Shown: positions 52,643-61,925 of the stretch, in pieces
Layout of the letters: each line of letters begins with the position of its first letter
Position numbering within the stretch: the stretch's first letter is position 1
NCBI RefSeq assembly: GCF_014645515.1
Contig: NZ_BMLW01000008.1
Location: forward strand, 186,001-250,000
Direction of reading: 5' to 3'
Length of the DNA stretch: 64,000 nucleotides
Source of the DNA: Oceanobacillus neutriphilus
GTDB lineage: Bacteria; Bacillota; Bacilli; Bacillales; Amphibacillaceae
The notes under the pieces: generated by a model
Told to the model about the DNA's origin: nothing
Seen by the model: only the letters and a program-made list of their open reading frames with translations
Database searches by the model: none
Program-made: the position numbers and the translations under genes

Positions 52643-54736
52643 GTGGTAGACAAGAAGAAAAAGAAAAAACGGGCCCAGCTTCCTATTCGTATGAATATCC
52701 TTTTCTTTGCCATCTTCTTATTATTTTCTGCACTCATACTTCAGCTAGGTGTTGTTCAAATTTTAAACGGGGAATCTTATCAGGAAGAAATTGAGAGAAC
52801 GAATTTAGACACGACAAGTGTGCCGGTACCCCGGGGAAAAATTTATGACAGGAATGGGAAAATTATAGTAGATAATGAAGCTATGTATTCCATTACATAC
52901 ACGCCTCCTAAAGATGTTCAGGCAAAAGACCGTCTGGAGGTAGCTGAAACCTTAGTTAAATTCATCGATATGAGTGATAAGAAAAAAATCGATCGAATAA
53001 CAGATAGAGATAAAAGAGAGTATTATTTATTACTGCATCAAGAAGAAATAGAAGAACGGCTGGAAAAAATGGATACAGAGGAAATGGATACTTCCGAGGA
53101 ATATGCTGCCACGCTGGAGTTAATTACAGATGAAGAAATTGCAGATTTTTCCGATGAGGAATTAGAAATTATAGCAACCAAAAAAGAGCTGGATAAAGCA
53201 TATGCTTTGACGCCGCAGGTAGTTAAAAATGAAGGAGTATCAGCAGAAGAGTATGCCACGGTTGCTGAGCATCTGGATGAGCTTCCCGGGATTAATGCAA
53301 CAACAGATTGGAATCGTGTGTACCCGAATGGAGATACATTATCAAGTATTTTAGGCAAGATTTCCAGTCAGGAGCAGGGGATTCCGGCCGAGGACATGAG
53401 TGCTTACCTGACGAAGGGCTACAGCAGAAATGATCGTGTCGGCAGAAGCGGTCTGGAAGAGCAATATGAAGACTTTCTGCGCGGAAGAAAAGAGCAGATT
53501 CAATATACGACACGCCAGAATGGAACAATTATCGGCTCCGAGACCGTCGTTGAAGGAGAACGGGGCAAGGATTTAGTTTTAACAACAGACTTAGAATTTC
53601 AGGAGGAAGTCGATAAAATTGTCTTAGAGGAATTAAAAGCAGCAAAAGCTAGCAGTCCTTATGACAACCGTTATTTAACAAATGCGTATGCTGTTGTGAT
53701 GAATCCGAAAACAGGAGAGCTTCTTGCTGTTTCCGGTGTAAATTATGATAAGGAAAAAAACGAATTTAATAGTTCTTCCTTAATGGCTTTATCCAATGCG
53801 ACAGAACCCGGTTCAAGTATTAAAGGCGCTACTGTTCTGGCAGGATATGATGCAGATGTTATTTCGCCGGGAACATCTTTCTATGATGCCCCAATAACAC
53901 TGGGCGGAGGTCAACTTAAGAAATCTGTTTCGCCTTTGGGGAGTGTAGATGACCTGGATGCATTGAAACGCTCTTCCAACGTTTATATGTTCTATATCGC
54001 TTTGCGAATGGGCGGAGATTACCGTTATCCATTACCTAAAAATGCTAATTTGAATATAAATAAGGCTGAGACCTTGCAGACCTTACAAAATTATTTCAAT
54101 CAATTTGGATTAGGCGCATCAACAGGAATTGATTTTCCTTATGAAAGTACAGGGGTAAGAGGGGAAACGCCTGAAAATCCTGGTAATATTCTTGACTTTG
54201 CCATTGGACAGTATGATACGTATACTACGCTGCAGCTCGCACAATACGTATCCACCATTGCCAATGACGGTTACCGTGTTCAGCCACACTTTTTAAAAGA
54301 GGCCCGTGATCCCATTGCTTCTTTAGATGAGCTTGGGCCATTGTATTATTCAAAAAATACAACGGTAATGAACCGGATTAATATGACAAATGATCAAATT
54401 AGCCGGGTGCAAGAGGGCTTCCGTCGCGTGTTTCAAGAACAGGGAGGAACAGGGTATCAATATTTTAACAAAAAATCATATAATCCAGCCGGGAAAACAG
54501 GTACAGCCCAGACTTCCGTTTATGAAAATGGGCAGAAACTGGCTGATCTCAATAACCTGACAATGGTCGGCTATGCGCCATTTGACGACCCGGAGGTTGC
54601 TTTTGCGGTTGTTGTTCCAAGTGTAGGAATAAGTAAAGGGAACGGGGTCAATGGTAAAATTGCTTCCAGGATTTTAGATGCCTACTTCGATATTAAAGAA
54701 GATCATGATGAAGAAGCAGCTGATTCTGATGATTAA
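52643..54736 (+). CDS. pbpA: Penicillin-binding protein 2 (class B transpeptidase)
   Basis: A 697-residue monofunctional class B PBP: a short basic cytoplasmic tail (DKKKKKKRAQLPIR), one membrane helix (about 18-40), a pedestal domain starting VPVPRGKIYDRNGKIIVDN, and a transpeptidase domain with SSIK (catalytic Ser about 391), SSN (about 444) and KTGTA (about 618). A Glu/Asp/Lys-rich insertion lies around residues 120-180. It cross-links peptidoglycan during elongation or outgrowth. GTG start after AAAGGGGGAG. Confidence 0.94.
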   Translation: MVDKKKKKKRAQLPIRMNILFFAIFLLFSALILQLGVVQILNGESYQEEIERTNLDTTSVPVPRGKIYDRNGKIIVDNEAMYSITYTPPKDVQAKDRLEVAETLVKFIDMSDKKKIDRITDRDKREYYLLLHQEEIEERLEKMDTEEMDTSEEYAATLELITDEEIADFSDEELEIIATKKELDKAYALTPQVVKNEGVSAEEYATVAEHLDELPGINATTDWNRVYPNGDTLSSILGKISSQEQGIPAEDMSAYLTKGYSRNDRVGRSGLEEQYEDFLRGRKEQIQYTTRQNGTIIGSETVVEGERGKDLVLTTDLEFQEEVDKIVLEELKAAKASSPYDNRYLTNAYAVVMNPKTGELLAVSGVNYDKEKNEFNSSSLMALSNATEPGSSIKGATVLAGYDADVISPGTSFYDAPITLGGGQLKKSVSPLGSVDDLDALKRSSNVYMFYIALRMGGDYRYPLPKNANLNINKAETLQTLQNYFNQFGLGASTGIDFPYESTGVRGETPENPGNILDFAIGQYDTYTTLQLAQYVSTIANDGYRVQPHFLKEARDPIASLDELGPLYYSKNTTVMNRINMTNDQISRVQEGFRRVFQEQGGTGYQYFNKKSYNPAGKTGTAQTSVYENGQKLADLNNLTMVGYAPFDDPEVAFAVVVPSVGISKGNGVNGKIASRILDAYFDIKEDHDEEAADSDD

Positions 54737-54754
54737 AGTGAAGAAAAACAGGAG

Positions 54755-54788
54755 ACTTCCACCTTTTTATTTAGGTGGAAGTTTTTTC
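54755..54788 (+). terminator. Terminator after pbpA
   Basis: ACTTCCACCT pairs exactly with AGGTGGAAGT around an 8-base loop, followed by T6. Confidence 0.85.
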
Positions 54789-54857
54789 TATGTACAAGGT
54801 TTATTTGCTGTAATTAGTTTTAGCTATAAGACTTCCAAAGATTTTACACAAGAAAAA

Positions 54858-54893
54858 AATGAGCTGCTCAATCCGGAGCTGCTCATTTTTTAA
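54858..54893 (-). terminator. Terminator of the minus-strand MltG-like gene
   Basis: ATGAGCTGCTC pairs with GAGCTGCTCAT (one mismatch), with A and T runs on both sides. Confidence 0.7.
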
Positions 54894-54904
54894 TCAAATC
54901 ATAT

Positions 54905-55519
54905 TTATTCTGAATAGGTAGTAATAATATCTCCAATTTCTTCGAAAGACATTTCACTGTCCACTTCATAAGTTCCCGGTTTTACGCTGCCGCTTAAATC
55001 ATTATCTTCCAGGAAGTCATTAAACTCTCTTGCATCATCAATAATCCCGGCGTCTTCTAAAGCATCACTGATGTTGGAAGGCGGCGCACCATTTTCTAAT
55101 GTGATTTCAACGTCAACTACATCAGAGTCTTCCGAGGATTCTTCATCTTCATTACCTTCATCATCAGCGTCTTTATTGCCTTCTTCATCATTACTATTTT
55201 CATCATCGTTGTCTTTGTCTTTATTTTTATCAGAATCCTTATTTGAATCTGATTCATCTGCATCATTATCGGCTTCAGAGTCATCTTCTGCATTTCCATC
55301 AGAATCTTCCTCTTCAGCAGCTTCTCTATTCACGCTATATGCGATATATTCGTCCTGTGTCAATACAGCATACCCTTGATTTTCCAGAGCAGAAATCAAT
55401 TCATCCGGCTCCATATCCTCCAGGCTGTCCGAAGAATGATTACCAAAAAAATATATAGCGAGAAGCAGGACACCGCTTGTCAACAAACCGACAGCAAACG
55501 CTCTAACATGTTGTTTCAT
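54905..55519 (-). CDS. Membrane-anchored MltG/YceG-like protein with an acidic linker
   Basis: A 204-residue protein. An N-terminal membrane helix (FAVGLLTSGVLLLAIYFFG) is followed by a segment EDMEPDELISALENQGYAVLT, then about 65 residues of almost only Asp, Glu, Ser, Asn and Lys, then a C-terminal domain ISDALEDAGIIDDAREFNDFLE and GSVKPGTYEVDSEM. The last part matches the LysM-like dimerisation region of endolytic transglycosylase MltG, but the catalytic Glu domain of MltG is missing. It may sense or bind peptidoglycan. The acidic linker suits a high-salt cell exterior. Confidence 0.8.
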   Translation of the reverse strand: MKQHVRAFAVGLLTSGVLLLAIYFFGNHSSDSLEDMEPDELISALENQGYAVLTQDEYIAYSVNREAAEEEDSDGNAEDDSEADNDADESDSNKDSDKNKDKDNDDENSNDEEGNKDADDEGNEDEESSEDSDVVDVEITLENGAPPSNISDALEDAGIIDDAREFNDFLEDNDLSGSVKPGTYEVDSEMSFEEIGDIITTYSE

Positions 55520-55531
55520 GATAATACTCCT

Positions 55532-55762
55532 CTAATTATTATTTTTAGAATGAGACGGTTCTGCATCATCAGATATGTTTTGAGGCAATAATTCTTCTTC
55601 TAAAACAGAAACCTTCTTCTTCAACTGATATGTATCTTGCATCGTTGTAATAGATAATTGTTCAAGCTGGCTTTCCACTTCTTCCAGACGGTCGTTAATA
55701 AAGAATGATAGAATAAATAGAACAATCCCTATTACGACAACTGCCAAAATGGCATATAGCAT
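55532..55762 (-). CDS. Small single-pass membrane protein with coiled coil
   Basis: A 76-residue protein: membrane helix ([21 protein letters not shown]), then a coiled coil with heptad-like Leu/Val spacing ([17 protein letters not shown] and [15 protein letters not shown]) and a hydrophilic tail. The ATG at 55762 follows GGGAGGG; an in-frame ATG at 55804 lacks a site. It lies 12 bases upstream of the MltG-like gene, so probably forms an operon with it. Family not recognised. Confidence 0.75.
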   Translation of the reverse strand: MLYAILAVVVIGIVLFILSFFINDRLEEVESQLEQLSITTMQDTYQLKKKVSVLEEELLPQNISDDAEPSHSKNNN

Positions 55763-56016
55763 TTTTATTTCCCTCCCTTTATGAGCACACACTTTATGTA
55801 TCATTTATAGTTATACCATAAATTAAAAGAAGTGACTATGCTAAAAGCATGATAAATCATGACAGGGGACTGCTTTAACCCTGATAAAACGAGGGATGAA
55901 AAGTTTTATTATGTTTTGCTATAATCTTTCTTGATAAATAGTAGAAACTTTGATAATATAATTAAAGTCTGTACAGTTATGTAAAAAGGCAAGTTGAAAA
56001 GTTTGGAGGGATAGAT

Positions 56017-56166
56017 ATGCGCGTAAATATAACGTTAGCTTGCACGGAAACAGGAGATCGTAATTATATTTCTACAAAAAACAAACGTACAAATCCTGAG
56101 CGTATTGAGCTTATGAAATACTCACCACGTCTTAAAAAACATACCCTACACCGTGAAACAAAATAA
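56017..56166 (+). CDS. rpmG: 50S ribosomal protein L33, zinc-free form
   Basis: A 49-residue protein: it begins [19 protein letters not shown] and ends [11 protein letters not shown]. This is the C-minus L33 paralogue (RpmGA type): only one Cys remains of the four zinc ligands found in the C-plus form. Such paralogues replace the zinc protein under zinc limitation. TTGGAGGG precedes the ATG. It is followed by its own terminator. Confidence 0.94.
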   Translation: MRVNITLACTETGDRNYISTKNKRTNPERIELMKYSPRLKKHTLHRETK

Positions 56167-56176
56167 GCAATCATGA

Positions 56177-56214
56177 AAACTCTTATCTGATGTTCGTTGG
56201 ATAAGAGTTTTTTT
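56177..56214 (+). terminator. Terminator after rpmG
   Basis: AAAACTCTTAT pairs exactly with ATAAGAGTTTT, followed by more T. Confidence 0.85.
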
Positions 56215-56237
56215 GCAGGCAGAGGTGAAAATATCAT

Positions 56238-56816
56238 ATGTCAGAGAAAAAAATCTTACGGCAAAAAATGCTGAAAGAATTAAGCCTTTTGTCGAATCTT
56301 GACCGGAAAAAAGTAGAGGCAGGACAGCAGAAGCAATTATTTACAACTCCGGTATTTCAAAATGCTGCGACAATAGGCATTACCATATCTACAGAAATAG
56401 AATGGGATACTTATCCAATCATTGAAAAGGCTTGGAAAGAAGGAAAGGTTATCGCCTCACCAAAATGTATAGTGAAAACAAAAGAAATGTACTACTATGC
56501 CTGGAATCAGCAAAATCAAATTCAGAATGGCTATGCAGGAATAAAAGAGCCGATTCCGGAAAAAACAAAACAAATTCCGTCTTCAGATATCGATTTATTA
56601 ATTGTTCCAGGAGTGATTTTTGACAGGTATGGTTACCGTATTGGCTATGGCGGCGGATATTATGACAGAATGCTTGCTGATTATGCAGGGGTCACCATTT
56701 CACTATGCAGTGAACGGCAATTAGTCCAGCAAATTCCCCGGGAAAACTATGATCTGTCTGTACAACAAATTATTACAGAAGAACGCATTATACATACGTC
56801 AGAACAAAATATCTAA
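56238..56816 (+). CDS. yqgN: 5-formyltetrahydrofolate cyclo-ligase
   Basis: A 192-residue enzyme that converts 5-formyl-THF to 5,10-methenyl-THF with ATP. It starts SEKKILRQKMLKELSLL and carries the nucleotide/substrate signature DRYGYRIGYGGGYYDRML near residue 130, with VPGVIFD just before. AGGTGAAAA precedes the ATG. It is followed by yqgO as in B. subtilis. Confidence 0.94.
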   Translation: MSEKKILRQKMLKELSLLSNLDRKKVEAGQQKQLFTTPVFQNAATIGITISTEIEWDTYPIIEKAWKEGKVIASPKCIVKTKEMYYYAWNQQNQIQNGYAGIKEPIPEKTKQIPSSDIDLLIVPGVIFDRYGYRIGYGGGYYDRMLADYAGVTISLCSERQLVQQIPRENYDLSVQQIITEERIIHTSEQNI

Positions 56817-56907
56817 ACTCTTATGTATAAGATTTCTTCCTTCGTTGAAAATAATTGATGTAGAAGCGTCTTTAAGCACACTAATTATCAAAAGGGAGGT
56901 AAGAAAG

Positions 56908-57078
56908 ATGATGCGTATGTTCTTTACTGCAGCGATGGTTTTATCCATTATTTTTATTTTTATGAAATGGAAGTACCGGATTTTAAACGGTTTTTTAAAT
57001 TGGAAGCAGGGAAGAAAGTATTTAGTTCCAATTATAGCTAATGTTATTTTATGGAAAAAGAAAAAGGAAGCGGTTTAA
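56908..57078 (+). CDS. yqgO: Small membrane protein in the yqgO position
   Basis: A 56-residue protein with AAAGGGAGG 9 bases before the ATG. One hydrophobic helix (MFFTAAMVLSIIFIFMKW) and a basic tail (NWKQGRKYL, WKKKKEAV). Size, topology and place between yqgN and gluP match YqgO of B. subtilis; function unknown. Confidence 0.72.
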   Translation: MMRMFFTAAMVLSIIFIFMKWKYRILNGFLNWKQGRKYLVPIIANVILWKKKKEAV

Positions 57079-57110
57079 ATAAGTTAAATTCTTTACGAAA
57101 GACTCTGCTG

Positions 57111-57139
57111 ATAATAAAATATTCCCTCTTTGCTGTCAA
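57111..57139 (-). promoter_or_regulatory. Candidate antisense SigA promoter
   Basis: On the minus strand TTGACA and TATTAT are separated by exactly 17 bases. Transcription would start near 57104 and run antisense through yqgO toward yqgN. No minus-strand gene that it could serve is convincing. Confidence 0.5.
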
Positions 57140-57290
57140 CAATAAATAGAGAGTATAAATAACCTCCTTAATAGGGCGATTAATCAAAGGCCGGTCCCGG
57201 CTCCACCAATTTTTACGGACCGGGCAGCTGCCATTCTCGATAATGGGCAAATAAAAACACTCTGCTGGCGTCTATGCCGTTTTATCATAG

Positions 57291-57320
57291 TTGCACATAA
57301 TTAGAAACATTTGGTATGCT
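57291..57320 (+). promoter_or_regulatory. Candidate promoter of gluP
   Basis: TTGCAC and TATGCT are separated by 18 bases, about 20 bases before the gluP ribosome binding site. Confidence 0.55.
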
Positions 57321-57341
57321 TCAAAGAGGGGAGGGTGATTT

Positions 57342-58889
57342 ATGGACGTACATATGCAATATAGAACGTATGAACTGGTAAGAAAATTAACAGAGCAAGG
57401 ATGCCGGATTATTGCAGGTGACTATAGAACGGATGAAATCTGGATGGAACGGAAAGCCGGCAGAAAATCCGATATTATTCGTGTAAAACCGCAAACCTTT
57501 GATTGGGCTAATCAATTACGGCAGGATTCGCAGATTGCTTATCAGCAAATGCAGCGGATAAGACAAGCTATCGCAAGCGTTAATACGGAACTATATTTAA
57601 TATACATAGCTGAAGAACATCCGGTTGATGAATGGGAAGAGTTGAAAAAACCGTTTGGTGAAGGAAATAAGAAGTCACCGAGAATGCACATATATTATCT
57701 TGATAGAGAAGATGAAGAAAACGAGATCAGCCTCTTGAGCCACGATTTAAATATGTCGTTGGCCGGAGAAGATAGAAGAGATTTAGATGATACGGAAAAA
57801 GAGGAAGCAGCAAATCAAATGAAAAATACGCTGTTCCGAAAAATCAAGGAAGAGCAGGAGAACCGCAAAAAAATATTTTCATTTTCCACCCCACTGTTCA
57901 CATACATATTAATCGCTTTAAATATAGTTATTTTTATTCTTCAAATCACAAAAGGGGATATGGAAAATACACAGCATTTAATTGATATGGGAGCAAACTT
58001 TAACCTCCTTGTGATGGAGGGGGAATGGTGGAGATTCTTCAGCTCGATGTTTTTACATCTTAACTTTATTCATCTGATTATGAATATGCTTGCTCTGTAT
58101 TATCTGGGAACTGCGATTGAACGGATATTCGGGAGAACCCGGTTCCTCTTTATCTATTTCCTTGGCGGCCTGGCAGGTTCTATTGCAAGCTTTGCCACTT
58201 CAATCAATGTATCCGTAGGCGCATCAGGTGCAATATTTGCGTTGTTTGGCGCACTTCTATTATTCGGACTTATCTATAAGCAAATATTCTTTCAAACAAT
58301 GGGTATGAATATCATTCTTATTTTAGGAGTGAATCTGCTGCTTGGATTCACTGTTCCTGAAATTGATATGGGAGCACATCTTGGCGGATTAGCCGGAGGA
58401 TTTTTAATTGCTGCTGCCGTTTATGTTCCAAATAAAAAAAATCAAAAGAATCAGCTGCTGGGGGTTATCGGTTTTATCATTCTCAGTATCGGATTATTCA
58501 TTTATGGATGGTCTTTTAATTCATCATCTCCGGAAATGAAATTAATTGAAGCAGAAGCTCTCATAGAGGAAGAGAATTTTAGTGAGGTTATTTCCGTAAC
58601 AACGGAAGCACTTGATGAAACGGGTGATTCAGATTTGATACCTTATCTTCTTTTCCACCGCTCTTACGCTTATATTCAGGAGTTGGAATTTGCAAAAGCA
58701 ACAGAGGATTTGGAAGCAGCTATTCAATACGATGAAAGAATACCCGAAATGTATCATAATCTGGCAATTTTATACTCCCAGCAAGGAGCGAGTACGACGG
58801 AAATTGAAGCCATTATTGATGAAGGATTAGAACAATTTCCGGGAAACGAACAATTATCGAATATAAAAGATGAATTACAATCATATTAA
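57342..58889 (+). CDS. gluP: Rhomboid intramembrane serine protease GluP with TPR tail
   Basis: A 515-residue protein. The cytoplasmic N-terminal domain of about 180 residues is followed by six to seven membrane helices: WWRFFSSMFLHLNFIHLIMNM, the nucleophile motif GASGAIFALFG (Ser about 294) and the catalytic His in DMGAHLGGLAGGF (about 345). A C-terminal tail (about 400-515) contains TPR-like helices (LLFHRSYAYIQELEFAKATE and AAIQYDERIPEMYHNLAILY). It cleaves membrane proteins such as the magnesium transporter MgtE in B. subtilis. GGGGAGGG precedes the ATG. Confidence 0.93.
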   Translation: MDVHMQYRTYELVRKLTEQGCRIIAGDYRTDEIWMERKAGRKSDIIRVKPQTFDWANQLRQDSQIAYQQMQRIRQAIASVNTELYLIYIAEEHPVDEWEELKKPFGEGNKKSPRMHIYYLDREDEENEISLLSHDLNMSLAGEDRRDLDDTEKEEAANQMKNTLFRKIKEEQENRKKIFSFSTPLFTYILIALNIVIFILQITKGDMENTQHLIDMGANFNLLVMEGEWWRFFSSMFLHLNFIHLIMNMLALYYLGTAIERIFGRTRFLFIYFLGGLAGSIASFATSINVSVGASGAIFALFGALLLFGLIYKQIFFQTMGMNIILILGVNLLLGFTVPEIDMGAHLGGLAGGFLIAAAVYVPNKKNQKNQLLGVIGFIILSIGLFIYGWSFNSSSPEMKLIEAEALIEEENFSEVISVTTEALDETGDSDLIPYLLFHRSYAYIQELEFAKATEDLEAAIQYDERIPEMYHNLAILYSQQGASTTEIEAIIDEGLEQFPGNEQLSNIKDELQSY

Positions 58890-58894
58890 GATGA

Positions 58895-58934
58895 AAACCA
58901 GGCTGAGGAAAACAGAAATGCGGCCTGGTTTCTG
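58895..58934 (+). terminator. Terminator after gluP
   Basis: AAACCAGGC pairs with GCCTGGTTT around a 19-base loop; only a short T run follows. Confidence 0.65.
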
Positions 58935-59013
58935 TATACCTTAAAGAATGGAATGTATAGTTTTTATCTGGTGATATAAACTATCTACATCCTACTGTAT
59001 TAAGGTGATAAAA

Positions 59014-60471
59014 GTGACTGATAAAATGAAAAAGGTAGATACAAGCCTTAAAACAAACGTTTCTTATTTAAAGTCTTATTTAGCGGTTGATAAAAGCTTT
59101 GACTTGATTTATTTAGATTTGAACTATGCAGGTAAAGATATGGCTATGTTTATGGTTGATGGATTTGTCAAAGATGATATCATGCTTTTCATCATGCAGT
59201 CCCTGCAAAGATTGCGCCCAGATGAGCTGGATACAAATACATTACAGAAATTAATGAAAAGAGATATCCCTTTTATAGAAATAGAAGCATTGGAAGATAT
59301 GGATAAATTAGTTGATTTTATTCTTTCGGGAGCAACGGTTTTATTCGTAGAAGACTTAGATAAGGCAATTGTTATTGATGCGAGAACATACCCGGCACGA
59401 TCACCTGAAGAACCTGATTTAGAAAGAGTGGTCCGGGGACCGCGGGACGGGTTTGTGGAAACGCTGGTATTTAATACGGCACTGACAAGACGGCGGGTCA
59501 GGGACCGTTCCCTCCGGATGGAGTTTACGCAGGTAGGCAGGCGTTCTAAAACAGATGTTGTTATCAGTTATATAGAGGATATAGCGGATTCTAAACAAGT
59601 AGAGAAGCTGAAAAAAATGATTGACGGTATAGATACAGACGGGCTTCCTATGGCAGAAAAAACGATCGAAGAATTTTTCAGTGATCGTTATTGGAACCCG
59701 TATCCGGCAGTCCGGTATACGGAACGGCCAGATACGGTTGCTTCCCATCTTTTTGAGGGTCATATCGTCCTGATTATTGATGGATCACCAAGTGCGATGA
59801 TTACACAGACAACTTTCTGGCAGCATCTGCAGCATGCAGAAGAATATCGGCAAAAGCCAAGTGTTGGAGCTTATTTACGAATTGTTCGATTTATTGCCAT
59901 ATTTCTCTCTCTTGTCCTCTTACCGCTTTATTATTTATTTTCTGTTCAGCCAGAGCTTTTGCCGCCTGCATATTCCTTTATAGGACCGGAGGATGCGGGG
60001 GTCATCCCGCTACTGGTCCAATTTTTAATTGCAGAACTGGGGCTGGATGTTTTAAGGATGGCATCCATTCACACACCGTCTGCACTTGGAACAGCCCTTG
60101 GTCTGGTAGCAGCAATTATGATTGGGGAAGTTTCTGTACAGGTCGGCTGGTTTTCGCATGAGGTTGTCTTATACATTGCTACCGCAGCAATCGGTTCCTA
60201 TGCAACACCAAGCTATGAATTAAGTATGGCAAATCGTCTTGCCCGCTTATTTTTATTATTTTCAACCGCTTTGTTTGGCGTAAGCGGTTATGTTATTGGG
60301 GTAACTGGATGGCTGTTATTTTTAATAAAGATGAGAACATTTGAAACGCCTTATTTTTGGCCGTTAGTGCCGTTTTCAGCAAAGAGTATGCGCGATACAT
60401 TTATCCGCTTCCCATTACCGGAAAGGCATCTGAGGCCTTCTATATTACGACCCAAAGATCCAGATCGTTAA
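59014..60471 (+). CDS. GerA-family spore protein, SpoVAF-like
   Basis: A 485-residue protein of the GerAA/SpoVAF family. The soluble N-terminal half (about 1-285) contains RSPEEPDLERVVRGPRDGFVE, TRRRVRD and MEFTQVGRRSKTDV, the conserved GerA NGD-type region. About five membrane helices follow (285-430). The C-terminal tail FPLPERHLRPSILRPKD resembles SpoVAF rather than nutrient-receptor A subunits. No B or C receptor subunits are adjacent, which supports SpoVAF. It would lie in the spore inner membrane and modulate germination. The GTG at 59014 follows AAGGTG by 6 bases. Confidence 0.82.
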   Translation: MTDKMKKVDTSLKTNVSYLKSYLAVDKSFDLIYLDLNYAGKDMAMFMVDGFVKDDIMLFIMQSLQRLRPDELDTNTLQKLMKRDIPFIEIEALEDMDKLVDFILSGATVLFVEDLDKAIVIDARTYPARSPEEPDLERVVRGPRDGFVETLVFNTALTRRRVRDRSLRMEFTQVGRRSKTDVVISYIEDIADSKQVEKLKKMIDGIDTDGLPMAEKTIEEFFSDRYWNPYPAVRYTERPDTVASHLFEGHIVLIIDGSPSAMITQTTFWQHLQHAEEYRQKPSVGAYLRIVRFIAIFLSLVLLPLYYLFSVQPELLPPAYSFIGPEDAGVIPLLVQFLIAELGLDVLRMASIHTPSALGTALGLVAAIMIGEVSVQVGWFSHEVVLYIATAAIGSYATPSYELSMANRLARLFLLFSTALFGVSGYVIGVTGWLLFLIKMRTFETPYFWPLVPFSAKSMRDTFIRFPLPERHLRPSILRPKDPDR

Positions 60472-60490
60472 TTTGATCTGGATCTTATTC
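60455..60490 (+). terminator. Terminator after the spoVAF-like gene
   Basis: AAGATCCAGATC pairs exactly with GATCTGGATCTT; the stem includes the last codons of the gene. Confidence 0.75.
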
Positions 60491-60539
60491 TCATTTCCCA
60501 TTTGATTGCCCATTTGATATAATACTCTTTGGTGATAAC

Positions 60540-60752
60540 ATGCAGAATATACATGATGTACGGAAGTTGCTGATGAAGTTTGGAACTTTTATCTATACGA
60601 CAGACCGCTTAGGCGACTTAGAATTAATGATGATGGAAATAAATGAATTGTATGAATGGAAATTCATCAGCAGTCAGCAATTCCAGCAGGCGGTATTGCT
60701 CATAAAAAAAGAAAGCCGAGAATATAAAAAGGGGACGAAAATAAATGAATGA
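60540..60752 (+). CDS. yqgQ: YqgQ-family protein (DUF910)
   Basis: A 70-residue cytoplasmic protein with the DUF910 signature: IHDVRKLLMKFGTFIYTTDRLGDLELM and ELYEWKFISSQQF. It is encoded just before glucokinase in many bacilli; its function is not established. It overlaps glcK by 8 bases, indicating translational coupling. Confidence 0.9.
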   Translation: MQNIHDVRKLLMKFGTFIYTTDRLGDLELMMMEINELYEWKFISSQQFQQAVLLIKKESREYKKGTKINE

Positions 60753-61704
60753 ATTATTAGCAGGAGTAGATATTGGGGGAACTACCGTAAAAATTGGATT
60801 CATTACTAAAGAAGGGAAAATTCAGGAGAAGTGGGAAATACCAACAGATTTAACAAACGATGGTGTAAATATTATTTCTGATATTTGGAAAAGTATTGAA
60901 TCGAAATTACAGGCATTGTCATTAGATCATTCTTCCATAAAAGGAATCGGGGTCGGGGCGCCGGGATTTGTAGATGCACATGCAGGTATTATTACGGAAG
61001 CGGTCAATATCGGGTGGAAAGATATGCACTTGGCGGAAGAACTTGAAAAACTGGCTGGAGTACCTGTATATGCTGAAAACGATGCGAATATTGCTGTGTT
61101 AGGAGAAAATTGGGTTGGGGCAGGAAACCAATCCAGGAATTTAATAGCAATTACATTAGGAACAGGTGTCGGCGGCGGGATTATCGCAAACGGCTCTATT
61201 TTAAATGGTGTTAATGGCATGGCCGGAGAGATAGGTCATATTGAAGTGATGGAAAATGGCTATCCATGTAATTGCGGAAAAAAAGGCTGTTTAGAAACCA
61301 TTGCTTCTGCAACAGGAATTGTCCGGCAGGCAATGGAGAAGATACACACCAACCCAGAATCATTGCTGGCAAAGTTATTTAAGGCAGAAGGACGTATTTC
61401 TGCCCAAAATGTTTTTGAATTAGCAAAGCAGGACGACCAGGCCTCCAAAGAAATTATTGAATATACAACAGACGTTTTAGGGAAAGCAATGGCAAATATG
61501 TCAATGATTATCAATCCATCCAATATTTTAATTGGCGGCGGTGTTTCTAATGCCGGAGATTATTTAATTGATGCTTTGACAAAAGCTTTCAGAAAGCATG
61601 CCCTGCCTAAAGTGAGTGAAGTTTGCACCATTAAAACTTGCCAGCTTGGTAATGATGCAGGTATTATTGGAGGAGCATATTTAGTTTATGAGAATTACAG
61701 TTAA
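60745..61704 (+). CDS. glcK: ROK-family glucokinase
   Basis: A 319-residue ATP-dependent glucose kinase. The N-terminal phosphate motif is GVDIGGTTVKIGF; sugar-binding ENDANIAVLGE (near 112) and ALGTGVGGGII lie in the middle. The ROK zinc motif is GHIEVMENGYPCNCGKKGCLE (His and three Cys, about 168-187). It feeds free glucose into glycolysis. AAAAGGGG precedes the ATG inside yqgQ. Confidence 0.95.
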   Translation: MNELLAGVDIGGTTVKIGFITKEGKIQEKWEIPTDLTNDGVNIISDIWKSIESKLQALSLDHSSIKGIGVGAPGFVDAHAGIITEAVNIGWKDMHLAEELEKLAGVPVYAENDANIAVLGENWVGAGNQSRNLIAITLGTGVGGGIIANGSILNGVNGMAGEIGHIEVMENGYPCNCGKKGCLETIASATGIVRQAMEKIHTNPESLLAKLFKAEGRISAQNVFELAKQDDQASKEIIEYTTDVLGKAMANMSMIINPSNILIGGGVSNAGDYLIDALTKAFRKHALPKVSEVCTIKTCQLGNDAGIIGGAYLVYENYS

Positions 61705-61925
61705 TTGATTTTTAGACTTGATTTTTTTTGAATATCTACTAAAATAGTAATTTATGAACGGGTAATTAAATAAAATGATTAAATGTGAAACCTTTTTTCT
61801 TGTTAAACCGTTATACAAGATGTACAATTTTTTAATTGCAGGTTTACATTAGTTAATAAAATGGGAAGTAGTATATTAAAAAGTAAATCAGCATTCCTGT
61901 TTTTATTATTTAGGAGAGGATATAA

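Noticed and set aside
57044..57250. A 68-codon minus-strand ORF downstream of the antisense promoter region
   Set aside because: It starts upstream of the promoter, has no ribosome binding site, and its last part is the complement of yqgO.
57079..57341. Possible 6S RNA next to yqgN, by analogy with ssrS-ygfA in enterobacteria
   Set aside because: No long hairpin with a central open bubble of 6S type is apparent, and 6S genes of bacilli lie elsewhere.
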